From JANQIO01 sp965229625 (GTDB lineage: Bacteria > Pseudomonadota > Gammaproteobacteria > Pseudomonadales > Halieaceae), in the NCBI GenBank assembly GCA_965229625.1, contig CBDDJJ010000002.1, forward strand, positions 1,550,001 through 1,614,000: a stretch of 64,000 bases of DNA, given 5' to 3'. Shown piece by piece: positions 1 through 9,028 of the stretch. The position numbers and the translations under genes are program-made. Numbering within the stretch: position 1 is the first letter of the stretch; each line of letters begins with the position of its first letter. Below the pieces are notes generated by a model. The model was not told the DNA's origin, searched no databases, and saw only the letters and a program-made list of their open reading frames with translations.

Positions 1-615
1 CGCCATCGGCCGGCACAGGCCCGGATCGAACACGCCGATAAGCTGGCGTTTGACGCCGGCGGGGTTGGTCATCGGACCGAGCATGTTGAAGATGGTGCGC
101 AAGCCCAGCTCCTTGCGGGGACCGGCGGCGTGCTTCATGGCGCTGTGATGCTGCGGGGCGAACATGAAGCCCATGCCCACTTCCTCCACGCAGCGAGCCA
201 CTTGCTCGGGTGTCAGCTCCAGGTTCACGCCCAGCGCCTGCAGTACATCGGAAGAACCGCTGGTGCTGGAAACGCTGCGGTTGCCGTGCTTGGCCACATG
301 GGCGCCGGCGGCAGCCGCGACGAAACTGGCGGCCGTGGACACGTTGAACAGGTTGGCACCATCACCGCCGGTGCCGACAATGTCGACCAGGTGCTCCGCG
401 GCAACGGTCACGGGCGTGGCCAGCTCGCGCATCACCTCGGTGGCCGCGGCAATTTCGTCGATGGTCTCACCCTTGATACGCAGGGCCACCAGGAAGGCGC
501 CGATCTGCGCTGGCGTGGCGTCGCCGCCCATGACCTGGCGCATCACCGAGCGCATTTCCTCGCTGTTAATGTCGGCAGATTCAACCAGACGCTCAATCGC
601 CTGCTGGATATTCAT
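1..615 (-). CDS. trpD: Anthranilate phosphoribosyltransferase TrpD, C-terminus beyond window
   Basis: Second step of tryptophan synthesis: transfers phosphoribosyl from PRPP to anthranilate, in the cytoplasm. The frame starts at the ATG complementary to 613-615 (MNIQQAIERL) and stays open to the window edge, so about 205 of some 340 residues are visible. The PRPP loop GTGGDGANLFNVST, the KHGNRSVSS segment and GPMTNP are all intact. The start lies 4 bases after the trpG stop, so it is the third gene of a trpE-trpG-trpD operon on the minus strand. trpC probably follows outside the window. Confidence 0.95.
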   Translation of the reverse strand, partial: MNIQQAIERLVESADINSEEMRSVMRQVMGGDATPAQIGAFLVALRIKGETIDEIAAATEVMRELATPVTVAAEHLVDIVGTGGDGANLFNVSTAASFVAAAAGAHVAKHGNRSVSSTSGSSDVLQALGVNLELTPEQVARCVEEVGMGFMFAPQHHSAMKHAAGPRKELGLRTIFNMLGPMTNPAGVKRQLIGVFDPGLCRPMA

Positions 616-619
616 AACG

Positions 620-1204
620 CTACGCCCCCTGCTTGAGGAAGTTACGCAGCAGGTCGTGCCCGTGCGCAGTGAGAATCGATTCCGGGTGAAACTGTACACC
701 CTCGATGGCCAGCTCACGGTGCCGCAAGCCCATGATCTCGTCCAGCTCGCCATCCTCGGTCTCGGTCCAGGCGGTCACCTCCAGGCAGTCTGGCAGGCTG
801 TCCCGCTCAACGACCAACGAGTGATAGCGGGTGGCCTCAAAGGGGTTGCTGAGGTCGGCAAACACGCCCTCACCGCGATGGTGAATAAGGGAGGTCTTGC
901 CATGCATGACCTGTCGCGCCCTGACCACCTGTCCGCCGAACACCTGGCCAATACTCTGGTGCCCAAGGCAGATGCCGAGGATGGGCAGGCGACCGGCAAA
1001 GGCCTCGATCAGCGGCATGGAGATCCCGGCCTCATTCGGCGTACAGGGTCCCGGGGAAATCACAATGCGTTCGGGTGCCAGCGCCTCTACCCCGGCAATG
1101 TCGACCTGGTCATTGCGCACTACAGTTACGTCTGCGCCCAGTTCGCCGAGGTACTGCACCACGTTGTAGGTGAAGGAGTCGTAGTTATCAATCATCAGCA
1201 GCAT
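620..1204 (-). CDS. trpG: Anthranilate synthase glutamine amidotransferase component TrpG
   Basis: Releases ammonia from glutamine for anthranilate synthesis by TrpE. The 194-residue class I glutamine amidotransferase starts MLLMIDNYDSF. The nucleophile is Cys79 in GICLGHQ, with the His/Glu pair of the triad in GVQFHPES (about residues 173 and 175). An upstream in-frame ATG would add 18 residues unlike the family, so the ATG at 1202-1204 is preferred. It sits 4 bases after trpE and before trpD. The enzyme may also serve folate synthesis (4-amino-4-deoxychorismate), as in some bacteria with a single such subunit; that is an inference. Confidence 0.96.
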   Translation of the reverse strand: MLLMIDNYDSFTYNVVQYLGELGADVTVVRNDQVDIAGVEALAPERIVISPGPCTPNEAGISMPLIEAFAGRLPILGICLGHQSIGQVFGGQVVRARQVMHGKTSLIHHRGEGVFADLSNPFEATRYHSLVVERDSLPDCLEVTAWTETEDGELDEIMGLRHRELAIEGVQFHPESILTAHGHDLLRNFLKQGA

Positions 1205-1208
1205 GGTT

Positions 1209-2711
1209 TTACCCCTCACCGCCCGACTGCACCATGGCAGCCGCCCGAAACATGGCACGGGCTTTGTTCATGGTTTCCTTGTATTCCAGCCGCGGTACCG
1301 AATCGGCCACCACGCCGCCACCGGCCTGGATATGCAGGGTATTGTCCTTGATCACCGCCGTGCGGATGGCAATGGCGGTGTCCATGTCACCCCGCCAGGA
1401 AATATAGCCTACTGCGCCGCCGTAAACGCCGCGCTTCACCGGCTCCAGTTCGTCGATGATCTCCATGGCGCGGATTTTGGGAGCACCGCTGAGCGTGCCG
1501 GCGGGCAGGGTCGCGCGCAATACGTCTACCGCGCTGAATTCAGGCCCCAGCTTGCCGGTGACATTGGAGACGATGTGCATGACGTGGGAGTAGCGTTCCA
1601 CCACCATCCTGTCCGTCAGATCTACACTGCCGGTATCCGCAATACGCCCGACATCGTTGCGACCGAGGTCGATCAGCATCAGGTGCTCGGCGATCTCCTT
1701 CGGGTCAGCCAGCAGTTCCGCCTCCATGTCCTGGTCTTCCGCCTCGCTGCGTCCGCGTCGACGGGTACCGGCGATGGGTCGCACGGTGACCGTGCCCTGT
1801 TCCAGCCGGGCCAGGATTTCCGGCGATGAACCGACGATGTGGAAGTCGTCGAGGTCCAGGTAGTACATGTACGGTGAAGGATTCAGGTTGCGCAGGGCGC
1901 GATACAGATCCAGCGGCGCGGCGGCAAAGGGGAGGCTCAATCGCTGGGAGGGCACCACCTGCATGACGTCGCCAGCGAGGATGTACTCCTTGATGCGATC
2001 CACGGCCTGGTAGTAGGACGCCTCGGTAAAGTGAGAGTGGTACTCGCTTTCCGCCATGGCTTCTTCAGAGCGTGTCGCGCTGGCTGCAGCCAGGTCAATC
2101 TCGGCCGGCGGTAAAGTCGGCTCTCTCAGGCGCGCAGTCAGTGCATCCAGCCGGGCCTGCGCGGAATCCCAGGCGCCCTTGGCCTGGCAGTCGACGCTTA
2201 CTACCAGGCGCACGGTGCCGGCGAGGTTGTCGAACACCAGGATTTCGTCCGCCACCATCAGCAACACGTCGGGCACGCCCAATTCGTCCCGGGGTACCCC
2301 GGCCCTCAGTCGTGGCTCCACATAGCGCACGCAGTCGTAGCCAAAGTAGCCCACCAGGCCGCCGTGAAACACCGGCAGGTCCTCCAGCTCCGGGACCCGG
2401 AAGCGGGCGCTGAATGCCTCCACAAAGGCCAGCGGATCCTCGACCTCTTCCTCATGCGTGACCTGGTCACCATCCAGCAGCCGCACCTGGTAGCCCCGCA
2501 CTTCCAGGCGCTGGCGACAGGGCAGGCCGATGATGGAATAGCGTCCCCACTTCTCCCCGCCCTGCACCGACTCCAGCAGGAAAGACCAGGGACCCGCCGC
2601 CAGCTTGCGGTAGGCACTGAGAGGGGTTTCCGTATCGGCCAGTACTTCCCGGCTCACCGGGATACGGTTGAAGTCCTGCGCCGCCAGGTCGGCGAATTGT
2701 TGCGGGGTCAT
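1209..2711 (-). CDS. trpE: Anthranilate synthase component I TrpE
   Basis: Converts chorismate plus ammonia from TrpG to anthranilate, the committed step of tryptophan synthesis. At 500 residues the length is typical. The N-terminal half has SFLLESVQGG, the LLES segment that forms the tryptophan feedback site in this family. The C-terminal chorismate-binding half shows IAGTRRRG, LIDLGRNDVGR and LPAGTLSGAPK. It is the first structural gene of trpEGD and is preceded by a leader peptide and attenuator, so control by tryptophan supply is expected at both transcription and enzyme level. Confidence 0.97.
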   Translation of the reverse strand: MTPQQFADLAAQDFNRIPVSREVLADTETPLSAYRKLAAGPWSFLLESVQGGEKWGRYSIIGLPCRQRLEVRGYQVRLLDGDQVTHEEEVEDPLAFVEAFSARFRVPELEDLPVFHGGLVGYFGYDCVRYVEPRLRAGVPRDELGVPDVLLMVADEILVFDNLAGTVRLVVSVDCQAKGAWDSAQARLDALTARLREPTLPPAEIDLAAASATRSEEAMAESEYHSHFTEASYYQAVDRIKEYILAGDVMQVVPSQRLSLPFAAAPLDLYRALRNLNPSPYMYYLDLDDFHIVGSSPEILARLEQGTVTVRPIAGTRRRGRSEAEDQDMEAELLADPKEIAEHLMLIDLGRNDVGRIADTGSVDLTDRMVVERYSHVMHIVSNVTGKLGPEFSAVDVLRATLPAGTLSGAPKIRAMEIIDELEPVKRGVYGGAVGYISWRGDMDTAIAIRTAVIKDNTLHIQAGGGVVADSVPRLEYKETMNKARAMFRAAAMVQSGGEG

Positions 2712-2719
2712 AAGAGATC

Positions 2720-2771
2720 CTCGGAGACAGAAAGAAGAAACAACACGGTGGCACGGCCCTCAGGCCGTGCC
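2720..2771 (-). terminator. trp attenuator terminator hairpin
   Basis: On the minus strand a perfect 9-bp stem (GGCACGGCC, loop TGAG, GGCCGTGCC, 2750-2771) is followed by a pyrimidine- and T-rich tract (TTGTTTCTTCTTTCT), about 40 bases before the trpE ATG. It begins two bases after the leader peptide stop codon, as in classical trp attenuators. The T tract is interrupted, so termination may be partial. Confidence 0.75.
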
Positions 2772-2773
2772 GG

Positions 2774-2866
2774 TTACCATCGCCAGCGCGTGATGGTGGG
2801 CATGTGGACGCCCGTGTCGGTTCCTGCTGCTCGCACAGCGATCTCCAGGATGGAAAGAGCGCTCAT
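2774..2866 (-). CDS. trpL: trp leader peptide TrpL
   Basis: A 30-codon frame from the ATG at 2864-2866 ends with Arg-Trp-Arg-Trp then TAA, directly before the terminator hairpin. Tandem Trp codons at the end of a short frame upstream of trpE are the hallmark of ribosome-mediated attenuation: stalling at Trp codons when charged tRNA-Trp is scarce prevents the terminator from forming. A shorter version starting at an internal ATG (MPTITRWRW) has the same ending. Neither start has a strong ribosome-binding site, so the exact start is uncertain; the Trp codons and their position are the solid part. Confidence 0.7.
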   Translation of the reverse strand: MSALSILEIAVRAAGTDTGVHMPTITRWRW

Positions 2867-2884
2867 TGTACCTGAGCAAGGGGC

Positions 2885-3556
2885 TTACGCAACGGCGGCC
2901 AGCTCGCTGCGCATGGCCGCGATGACCTCGGCGTAATCGGGGGCATTGAAGATGGCGGAGCCCGCCACAAAGGTGTCCGCGCCGGCCTCGGCAATCTCGC
3001 GGATGTTCTTCGCGGACACGCCACCGTCGATCTCCAGGCGGATATCCAGTCCGCTGTCGTCGATCAACTTGCGCGCTTCGCGCAGCTTGTCCAGCGCAGA
3101 GGGAATAAAGGACTGGCCACCGAAGCCGGGATTCACCGACATCAGCAGAACCATGTCGACCTTGTCCATTACGTAGCGCAGCGGCTCGAGGCTGGCGGCC
3201 GGATTGAACACCAGCCCGGACTTGCAGCCCGCATCGCGAATCATCTGCAGAGAGCGATCCACGTGCACCGAGGCGTCCGGGTGGAAGGTAATGTAGCTAG
3301 CTCCCACAGCAGCAAAGTCCTCGATCAGGCGATCCACCGGCGACACCATCAGGTGCACATCGATGGGCGCGGTCACCCCGTGTTCACGCAGCGCCTTGCA
3401 GACCATGGGACCAATCGTGAGGTTGGGCACGTAGTGGTTGTCCATCACATCGAAGTGCACCACATCGGCACCGGCGGCCAGCACGGCATCCACCTCTTCC
3501 CCAAGGCGGGCGAAGTTGGCAGAGAGGATGGAAGGAGCAATCAGGTAGTCGCGCAT
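2885..3556 (-). CDS. rpe: Ribulose-phosphate 3-epimerase
   Basis: Interconverts D-ribulose 5-phosphate and D-xylulose 5-phosphate in the pentose phosphate pathway. The 223-residue TIM barrel starts MRDYLIAPSILSANF. The metal/catalytic segments HFDVMDNHYVPN, VDLM-like IDVHLMV, MSVNPGFGGQ and LEIDGGV are all present. It lies upstream of the trp leader on the same strand. In pseudomonads a phosphoglycolate phosphatase gene (gph) separates rpe and trpE; here it is absent and the trp leader follows directly. Confidence 0.96.
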   Translation of the reverse strand: MRDYLIAPSILSANFARLGEEVDAVLAAGADVVHFDVMDNHYVPNLTIGPMVCKALREHGVTAPIDVHLMVSPVDRLIEDFAAVGASYITFHPDASVHVDRSLQMIRDAGCKSGLVFNPAASLEPLRYVMDKVDMVLLMSVNPGFGGQSFIPSALDKLREARKLIDDSGLDIRLEIDGGVSAKNIREIAEAGADTFVAGSAIFNAPDYAEVIAAMRSELAAVA

Positions 3557-3586
3557 GGGCCGGGCCTCGCTCGGAAAGGCGGCATT

Positions 3587-4258
3587 CTAATGGATGGCCC
3601 GGCGTGCATCCAGCGCCGCCAGCCGCTCCGGTGTCCCCACATCCTCCCAGTCGCCAGCATAGTGCTCGCCGCCCAAAATACCGGCGGCAATGGCCTGTTC
3701 TAGTAGCGGCAACAGGGGGCGCTTGCCAGGACTACAGGCGGCAAAAAGGTCTGGCGAATAGACACCCATGCCGCTGTAGGTCAGGCGCTCGCCGGCCGCG
3801 GGGCGCGCAAGCAATCCCGCCGCATCCAGCCGGAAATCCCCTTGCCGATGCTCTGGCGGGTTGTCCACCAGTACCAGGTGCGCCCCCCCGGGCAGAGGCC
3901 TGCGTTGCAGCAGCTGCGCGAAGGGGTAGTCGGTCCAGATATCGCCATTCACCAGGGCAAACGGCGCGTCGCCAAGGAGGGGCAGCGCCTGCACTATGCC
4001 GCCGGCAGTTTCCAGCGGTTCGGCCTCGCGGGACCAGGCAATGGCATCCGACCAGGGCGAGGCCTGCAGGTACTCCACGATCTGCTCCCCGAGCCAGGAG
4101 ACATTGATCACCAGGCCGTCAAAACCTGCTTGCAGCAACCGCTCCACGTGGTACTCGATCAGTGGCTTGCCGGCCACCGGCAGCAGCGGCTTGGGTGTAC
4201 GCTCGGTCAGCGGCCGCATGCGCTCACCCCGACCCGCAGCCAGTATCATCGCCTTCAC
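3587..4258 (-). CDS. murU: N-acetylmuramate alpha-1-phosphate uridylyltransferase MurU
   Basis: Forms UDP-MurNAc from MurNAc-1-phosphate in the cell-wall recycling route that bypasses de novo UDP-GlcNAc-derived synthesis (and fosfomycin's target) in pseudomonads and relatives. The 223-residue nucleotidyltransferase starts with the signature ILAAGRGERMRPLT and TPKPLLPVAGKPL, followed by NGDIWTDYPF with the metal-binding Asp. It overlaps the upstream kinase gene by 4 bases (ATGA), matching the amgK-murU pair. A general sugar-phosphate nucleotidyltransferase would look similar; the coupling to amgK gives the specific call. Confidence 0.9.
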   Translation of the reverse strand: MKAMILAAGRGERMRPLTERTPKPLLPVAGKPLIEYHVERLLQAGFDGLVINVSWLGEQIVEYLQASPWSDAIAWSREAEPLETAGGIVQALPLLGDAPFALVNGDIWTDYPFAQLLQRRPLPGGAHLVLVDNPPEHRQGDFRLDAAGLLARPAAGERLTYSGMGVYSPDLFAACSPGKRPLLPLLEQAIAAGILGGEHYAGDWEDVGTPERLAALDARRAIH

Positions 4259-5286
4259 GGCGCAGCCCTCAGCCAGTCAACACCGGCCAGCTGCGGCTGC
4301 AGGCGCTGACGCCACCAGTGGGCGAAGTCAGTGAAGGCCTCGTAACGGGGCAGGACTTCGCCGATGTAATGCAATACCAGCGGGATATCCTTGAGGTAAC
4401 CATGTTTGTCGTCCCGCAGCGACAGTCGAGTGAAATTACCCAGCACCTTGATATGCCGGTGCAGGCCGGCCCAGTCGAACCAGCGCAGGAACAGCTCGTC
4501 ACTGTCGCCGGCCTCGCGTCCGGCATTAAGCAGCCGGCGACGAAAGTCCAGCGCCCAGTGCTGTACCTGCTCCGCAGGCCAACACAGGTAGCAGTCTTTC
4601 AACAGCGAGGCCAGGTCGTAACACAGCGGGCCCACCACCGCGTCCTGGAAATCGATCAGGCCGAGTCCGCCCCCGGGCTTCAGCAGCAGGTTGCGGCACA
4701 TATAGTCCCGATACACCAGCACCTGGGGCTGCGCCTGGGCTTCATTCACCAGCGCCTCACCGAGGCCGGCTATGACGGCGCGCTCCTCCGGCCCGAGCTC
4801 CATCTTCAGGTAGGCCTCGCAAAACCACGCCTGGAAACGGCTGAATTCCTCGCCCAGCAGCTCCGCATTGTAGGCGGGCAAACTGCCATCGGAGACATCG
4901 ACCCCCTGCAGCCTCAAGAGCAGGTCGAAAGCGCCGAGGTAGTCCTGGGGCGGCTGTCGCAGGTCGAGCGCATCTTCGAGGTGACGCTGGCCAAAGTCTT
5001 CCAGCAGCAGGAAGCCCTGCGCCAGGTCGCTGGCCAACAGCTTGGGCACCGGCAGCCCCGCCGACGCCAGCAGCGACTGCACGACCAGGAACTCGCTGTT
5101 CTTCTCGGTCGCCGGCGGAGCGTCAGCGCAGACGATGGACTGTGCCCCCGCTCGCAGCCGAAAATAGCGCCGGGCACTCGCTTCACCGGCAACGACTTCC
5201 CAGCCCACCTGCTCCGGATCAAACCCCAGGCACCGGCAGGCCCAGCGCCGTAGTGCAGCCTGCCGAGCGTCCATTAGCACGGGCAT
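4255..5286 (-). CDS. amgK: Anomeric MurNAc/GlcNAc kinase AmgK
   Basis: Phosphorylates recycled MurNAc (and GlcNAc) at the anomeric carbon, feeding MurU. The 343-residue aminoglycoside phosphotransferase-fold protein has a catalytic-loop variant VYRDYMCRNLLL (about residues 192-203) and the metal-binding LIDFQDAVVGP. The order amgK-murU beside a divergent lptD is the same as in pseudomonads. The start at 5286 could instead be the ATG four codons later (MDARQ); neither has a clear ribosome-binding site. Confidence 0.9.
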   Translation of the reverse strand: MPVLMDARQAALRRWACRCLGFDPEQVGWEVVAGEASARRYFRLRAGAQSIVCADAPPATEKNSEFLVVQSLLASAGLPVPKLLASDLAQGFLLLEDFGQRHLEDALDLRQPPQDYLGAFDLLLRLQGVDVSDGSLPAYNAELLGEEFSRFQAWFCEAYLKMELGPEERAVIAGLGEALVNEAQAQPQVLVYRDYMCRNLLLKPGGGLGLIDFQDAVVGPLCYDLASLLKDCYLCWPAEQVQHWALDFRRRLLNAGREAGDSDELFLRWFDWAGLHRHIKVLGNFTRLSLRDDKHGYLKDIPLVLHYIGEVLPRYEAFTDFAHWWRQRLQPQLAGVDWLRAAP

Positions 5287-5352
5287 GGCTGTCGAGAATG
5301 CTTTATCATCCCGGTTCCCTCAAAGGCCTCCATTAACTTACCACGCAGCACC

Positions 5353-7743
5353 ATGACCAGGGACCGGCCACGCGGCATCCACAAACGGTTTGTCTGTCGC
5401 CCCCGGCTCCGGGTGTGGCTGTGCCTGCCTGCCCTGCTGCTGTCGGGCGCAGCGCTGGCGGAGGATACCAGCCCTGGCGACGACTGTGGTGGCTTCCCTT
5501 TTCTGGACTGGACTGATGAGGTTGATACCGAGGGTGCCACCGCCCAGCGCAGCCAGCGCTGCCGGGGCCGCTACGTCGACCCGCTGGCAGACATGGACAC
5601 CTCGCGGGACCCGGCACTGGAGGAGATCGAGGCCACCGCGGCACGCTCCGAGCTGGAAGGCGACATGGTGCGTTTCTTCGGCGGCCTGGAAGCCCGTCAG
5701 GGCTACCGGCTGATCCGCGCCGCCGAGGGTGAGTACAACCGGACCACCGGCACCGGCACTCTGCTCGGTGAGGTAGAGCTGCGCGAGCCCGGTATCCTGT
5801 TGCGCGGCGCCACCGGCTCGCTGGACTCCAATAGCGGCGAAGCTCGCCTCACTGCCAACCAGTTCGTATTGCACGAGCAGCACCTGCGGGGCGGCGCTGA
5901 CCTCGTTGTGCGCCGCGGTGACGGCATCATCGAGCTCGACGACGGCTACTACAGCTACTGCCCGCCGCAGAACGACGGCTGGATGCTGCAGGCCGAGGAG
6001 CTGGAACTGGATATCGAGGCCGGGGTGGGCGTGGCCCGGGACGCCAAGATCGAGATCGAAGGCACGCCGGTGATCTATACGCCCTACCTCGCCTTCCCGC
6101 TGGACAACCGACGCAAGTCGGGTTTCCTGTTCCCGGAAATCACAGACGACTCCAACGGAGGCCTGGACCTCGCCACCCCCTACTACTTCAACCTGGCGCC
6201 CAACTACGACGCCACGCTGACGCCGCGCTTCATAATGGACCGCGGCCTGCTCACGGAACTGGAGCTTCGCTACCTGTCGCGGGGACTGGGCTCCTGGGTG
6301 GTGGGCGGCGCCTGGATCGGCGGCGACGACCAGTACCAGCAGGACGTACCCGGTGAAGACGGCGACCGCTGGCTGTCGATCATCGAGCAGAGCGGCCTGT
6401 TCGAGCAGCGCTGGCGCACCAGTATCGATTTCACCAAGACCAGCGACAACGAGTACTTCAATGACATCGGCACCACGTCGCTGGAACAGAAGCAGTCGAC
6501 CCACCTGCTGCAGCGCGGCCAGGTGGATTACCTCGGCGACAACTGGCAGACCACCCTGCGACTGGAAGAGTTCCAGACCATCGCCCGCGACGTGGTCAGG
6601 GACCAGTACAGCAAGCTACCGCAGCTGTCCCTGCAGCGTACCGCCACCGCGCAGGCCTTTGAGCCCAACCTGCTATGGCAGAGCGACTACGCCTATTTCG
6701 ATCACAATGACGAACCGACCGGTCATCGCCTCTACAACGCGGTAGGCGTGAACTACCCCATGCAGTGGATCTGGGGCTTCTTCACACCGACAGCCAAGTA
6801 CCGCCAGCTCAACTACGAGCTGGACGAAGACATTACCTTCGATGGCCAGCTGGAAGACGCACCGGACGTCGGCGCGCCCATGCTGAGCCTGGACGGCGGC
6901 CTGTTTTTTGAACGCGATACCCGCTGGGGCCTGCAAACCCTGGAACCGCGGGTGTACTACCTGTGGTCAGACTTTGAAGAACAGGAAGGCCTGCCCAACT
7001 TCGACACCACCGAGCTGACCTTCACCTACAGCCAGCTGTTCCGCGAGACCCGCTTCTCCGGCCTCGATCGGGTCGACGATTCCAACCAGGTGTCGGTGGG
7101 TATTACCAGCCGTTTCCTCGATCCGGACACCGGCCGGCAAAAAATGGCTGCCAGCATCGGCCAGATCTACTACTTCGACGACCGCCGTGTGAACGTGCTG
7201 GGTGAAGACCCGGAGGATACCGAGGGCAGCTCGGCGATCGCCGCGGAGCTGGCGCTGTCACCCACCGAACACTGGGACTTCCGCTCCGCCTGGCTGTGGA
7301 ACAGCAATGAAAACGAGCTTGACCAGAGCACCTTCCAGCTCGGCTGGCAGGGGGACAGCGGCACCATTGTCAACCTGGGCTACAGCTACCGGCGCAATCG
7401 CACTACCGCCAATGAAGGGCTGGATATCGACCAGCTCGATTTCTCCACCTACGTGCCCTTCAGCAAGGAATGGCGGTTGTTCCTGCGCTCGCTGTACGAC
7501 CTGGAGGCCAACGAGCGGGTCAATGATATGGCCGGAATAGAGTACAATAGCTGCTGCTGGCGGGTGCGACTGGTCTATCAGCGTTATATCGACCAGAACA
7601 CGAACCGCGCCGCCAACGAACTTGTCGAATATGAAAACGCAACCTATATCGAATTCCAGCTCAAGGGACTGGGCGGGGTTGGCACCCGTGTCTCCCAGCT
7701 GCTGGAAGAGTTTATTCGAGGATACCAGGACAATGATCTGTAA
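5353..7743 (+). CDS. lptD: LPS-assembly outer-membrane protein LptD
   Basis: The outer-membrane barrel that inserts lipopolysaccharide into the outer leaflet with LptE. At 796 residues the size is typical. A basic N-terminus and hydrophobic stretch ending GAALA (cleavage near residue 36) form a signal peptide; the periplasmic beta-jellyroll follows (FFGGLEARQGYRLI onward), then the large barrel. Cys45 and the adjacent pair Cys734-Cys735 near the end (NSCCWRV) match the cysteines that form the essential disulfides in the E. coli protein; Cys70 may be a further partner. The gene is followed by surA, whose product folds LptD; the two overlap by 11 bases. Confidence 0.95.
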   Translation: MTRDRPRGIHKRFVCRPRLRVWLCLPALLLSGAALAEDTSPGDDCGGFPFLDWTDEVDTEGATAQRSQRCRGRYVDPLADMDTSRDPALEEIEATAARSELEGDMVRFFGGLEARQGYRLIRAAEGEYNRTTGTGTLLGEVELREPGILLRGATGSLDSNSGEARLTANQFVLHEQHLRGGADLVVRRGDGIIELDDGYYSYCPPQNDGWMLQAEELELDIEAGVGVARDAKIEIEGTPVIYTPYLAFPLDNRRKSGFLFPEITDDSNGGLDLATPYYFNLAPNYDATLTPRFIMDRGLLTELELRYLSRGLGSWVVGGAWIGGDDQYQQDVPGEDGDRWLSIIEQSGLFEQRWRTSIDFTKTSDNEYFNDIGTTSLEQKQSTHLLQRGQVDYLGDNWQTTLRLEEFQTIARDVVRDQYSKLPQLSLQRTATAQAFEPNLLWQSDYAYFDHNDEPTGHRLYNAVGVNYPMQWIWGFFTPTAKYRQLNYELDEDITFDGQLEDAPDVGAPMLSLDGGLFFERDTRWGLQTLEPRVYYLWSDFEEQEGLPNFDTTELTFTYSQLFRETRFSGLDRVDDSNQVSVGITSRFLDPDTGRQKMAASIGQIYYFDDRRVNVLGEDPEDTEGSSAIAAELALSPTEHWDFRSAWLWNSNENELDQSTFQLGWQGDSGTIVNLGYSYRRNRTTANEGLDIDQLDFSTYVPFSKEWRLFLRSLYDLEANERVNDMAGIEYNSCCWRVRLVYQRYIDQNTNRAANELVEYENATYIEFQLKGLGGVGTRVSQLLEEFIRGYQDNDL

Positions 7744-9028
7744 GCGTCTGACCGCAGCAATTGGGCCGACGGGCGTGTTGACCCTGCTGCTGCTGGGCGG
7801 GCTGGCGAGCCCGGCCGCCGTGGCACAAACCCAGATTCTGGATTCCGTGGTCGCCATCGTGGAAGACGACGTGATCATGGCCAGCGAGCTGCGCCGCCGC
7901 CTGGCGCTGGTGCAGCAGAGCCTCGAGCGCTCCGGTCGCGAGACCCCGCCACAGGACGTACTGGTGCGGGAAACCCTGGACCGACTGATCCTCGAGAGCA
8001 TCCAGCTGCAGATGGGGCAGCGCGCGGGTGTGCGCATCAGCGACGCCCAACTCAACGACTCTATCTCCCGCATTGCCGCGCGCAACAACATGAACCTGGA
8101 ACAGTTCCGCAACAAGCTCGAGTCCGACGGGCGCTCCTACCAGGCCATGCGCGAAGACGTGCGCAGGGAGTTCGTCATCCAGCGGGTGCAGCAGGGCAAC
8201 GTCAACCAGAAGGTGCAGATTACCGATGAGGAGGTGGAGAATTTCCTGCAGTCGGAGGAAGGCCGCAAATTGACCGCCGAAGAGTACCACCTGGTGCATG
8301 CACTGCTGGCCGTGTCCGGAGAACCCGGTTCCGCTGAGGATCGCGCTGCCGCCGAGCAAGTCAATGCACTGTACACCCGCATCGCCGCAGGAGAGAGTTT
8401 TGATGAAGTCTTGAGCGGAAGCGGCCTGCCCATCCAGGGCGGCGACCTCGGTTGGCGCTCCCGGGAAAACCTGCCAAGCCTGTTTGCCGATGTGGCGCCC
8501 AGCCTTCGGATCGGCGAAACCTCCGCGCCGATTCGCAGTGCCAGCGGTTACCACCTGGTATTCCTGGTCGAGAAGCGCGGCGGCGAGATGATGGTGCAGC
8601 AGACCAAGGTGCGGCACATCCTGCTGAAGCCTTCCGCTATCCGCAGTTCCGAGGAAACCCGCGACCTGGCCCGGGAACTGCGTGAAGACATTATCGGCGG
8701 CGACGACTTCGGCGAACTGGCCCGTGAATATTCCGAGGACATCGGCTCCGCCGCCGAAGGCGGCGACCTGGGCTGGACCACACCGGGGCAGATGGTGCCG
8801 GAGTTCGAGAACATGATGAACTCCACCGAGCTGAACACCGTCTCCGCCCCCTTTGAGAGCCAGTTCGGCTGGCACATTCTCGAAGTGCTGGAACGCCGCC
8901 AGGAAGATCTTTCCAGCATGGTGGTGAGCAACCGCGCCCGTGAAATGCTGCACCAGCGCAAATACCAGGAGGAACTGGACGCCTGGCTGCGCAAGATTCG
9001 CGATGAGGCCTTCATCGATATCAAGTAA
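7733..9028 (+). CDS. surA: Periplasmic chaperone and peptidyl-prolyl isomerase SurA
   Basis: Escorts unfolded outer-membrane proteins across the periplasm. The 431-residue product starts MICKRLTA; the ATG at 7733 is chosen because it opens directly into a signal peptide (LLLLGGLASPAAVAQ). An N-terminal chaperone domain (DSVVAIVEDDVI) is followed by two parvulin domains, the first around residues 180-280 (YHLVHALLAV) and the second around 285-390 (VRHILLKPSA, GGDLGWTTPGQMVPEF). It overlaps the end of lptD and the stop/start with pdxA (TAATG), so translation is likely coupled. Confidence 0.96.
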   Translation: MICKRLTAAIGPTGVLTLLLLGGLASPAAVAQTQILDSVVAIVEDDVIMASELRRRLALVQQSLERSGRETPPQDVLVRETLDRLILESIQLQMGQRAGVRISDAQLNDSISRIAARNNMNLEQFRNKLESDGRSYQAMREDVRREFVIQRVQQGNVNQKVQITDEEVENFLQSEEGRKLTAEEYHLVHALLAVSGEPGSAEDRAAAEQVNALYTRIAAGESFDEVLSGSGLPIQGGDLGWRSRENLPSLFADVAPSLRIGETSAPIRSASGYHLVFLVEKRGGEMMVQQTKVRHILLKPSAIRSSEETRDLARELREDIIGGDDFGELAREYSEDIGSAAEGGDLGWTTPGQMVPEFENMMNSTELNTVSAPFESQFGWHILEVLERRQEDLSSMVVSNRAREMLHQRKYQEELDAWLRKIRDEAFIDIK

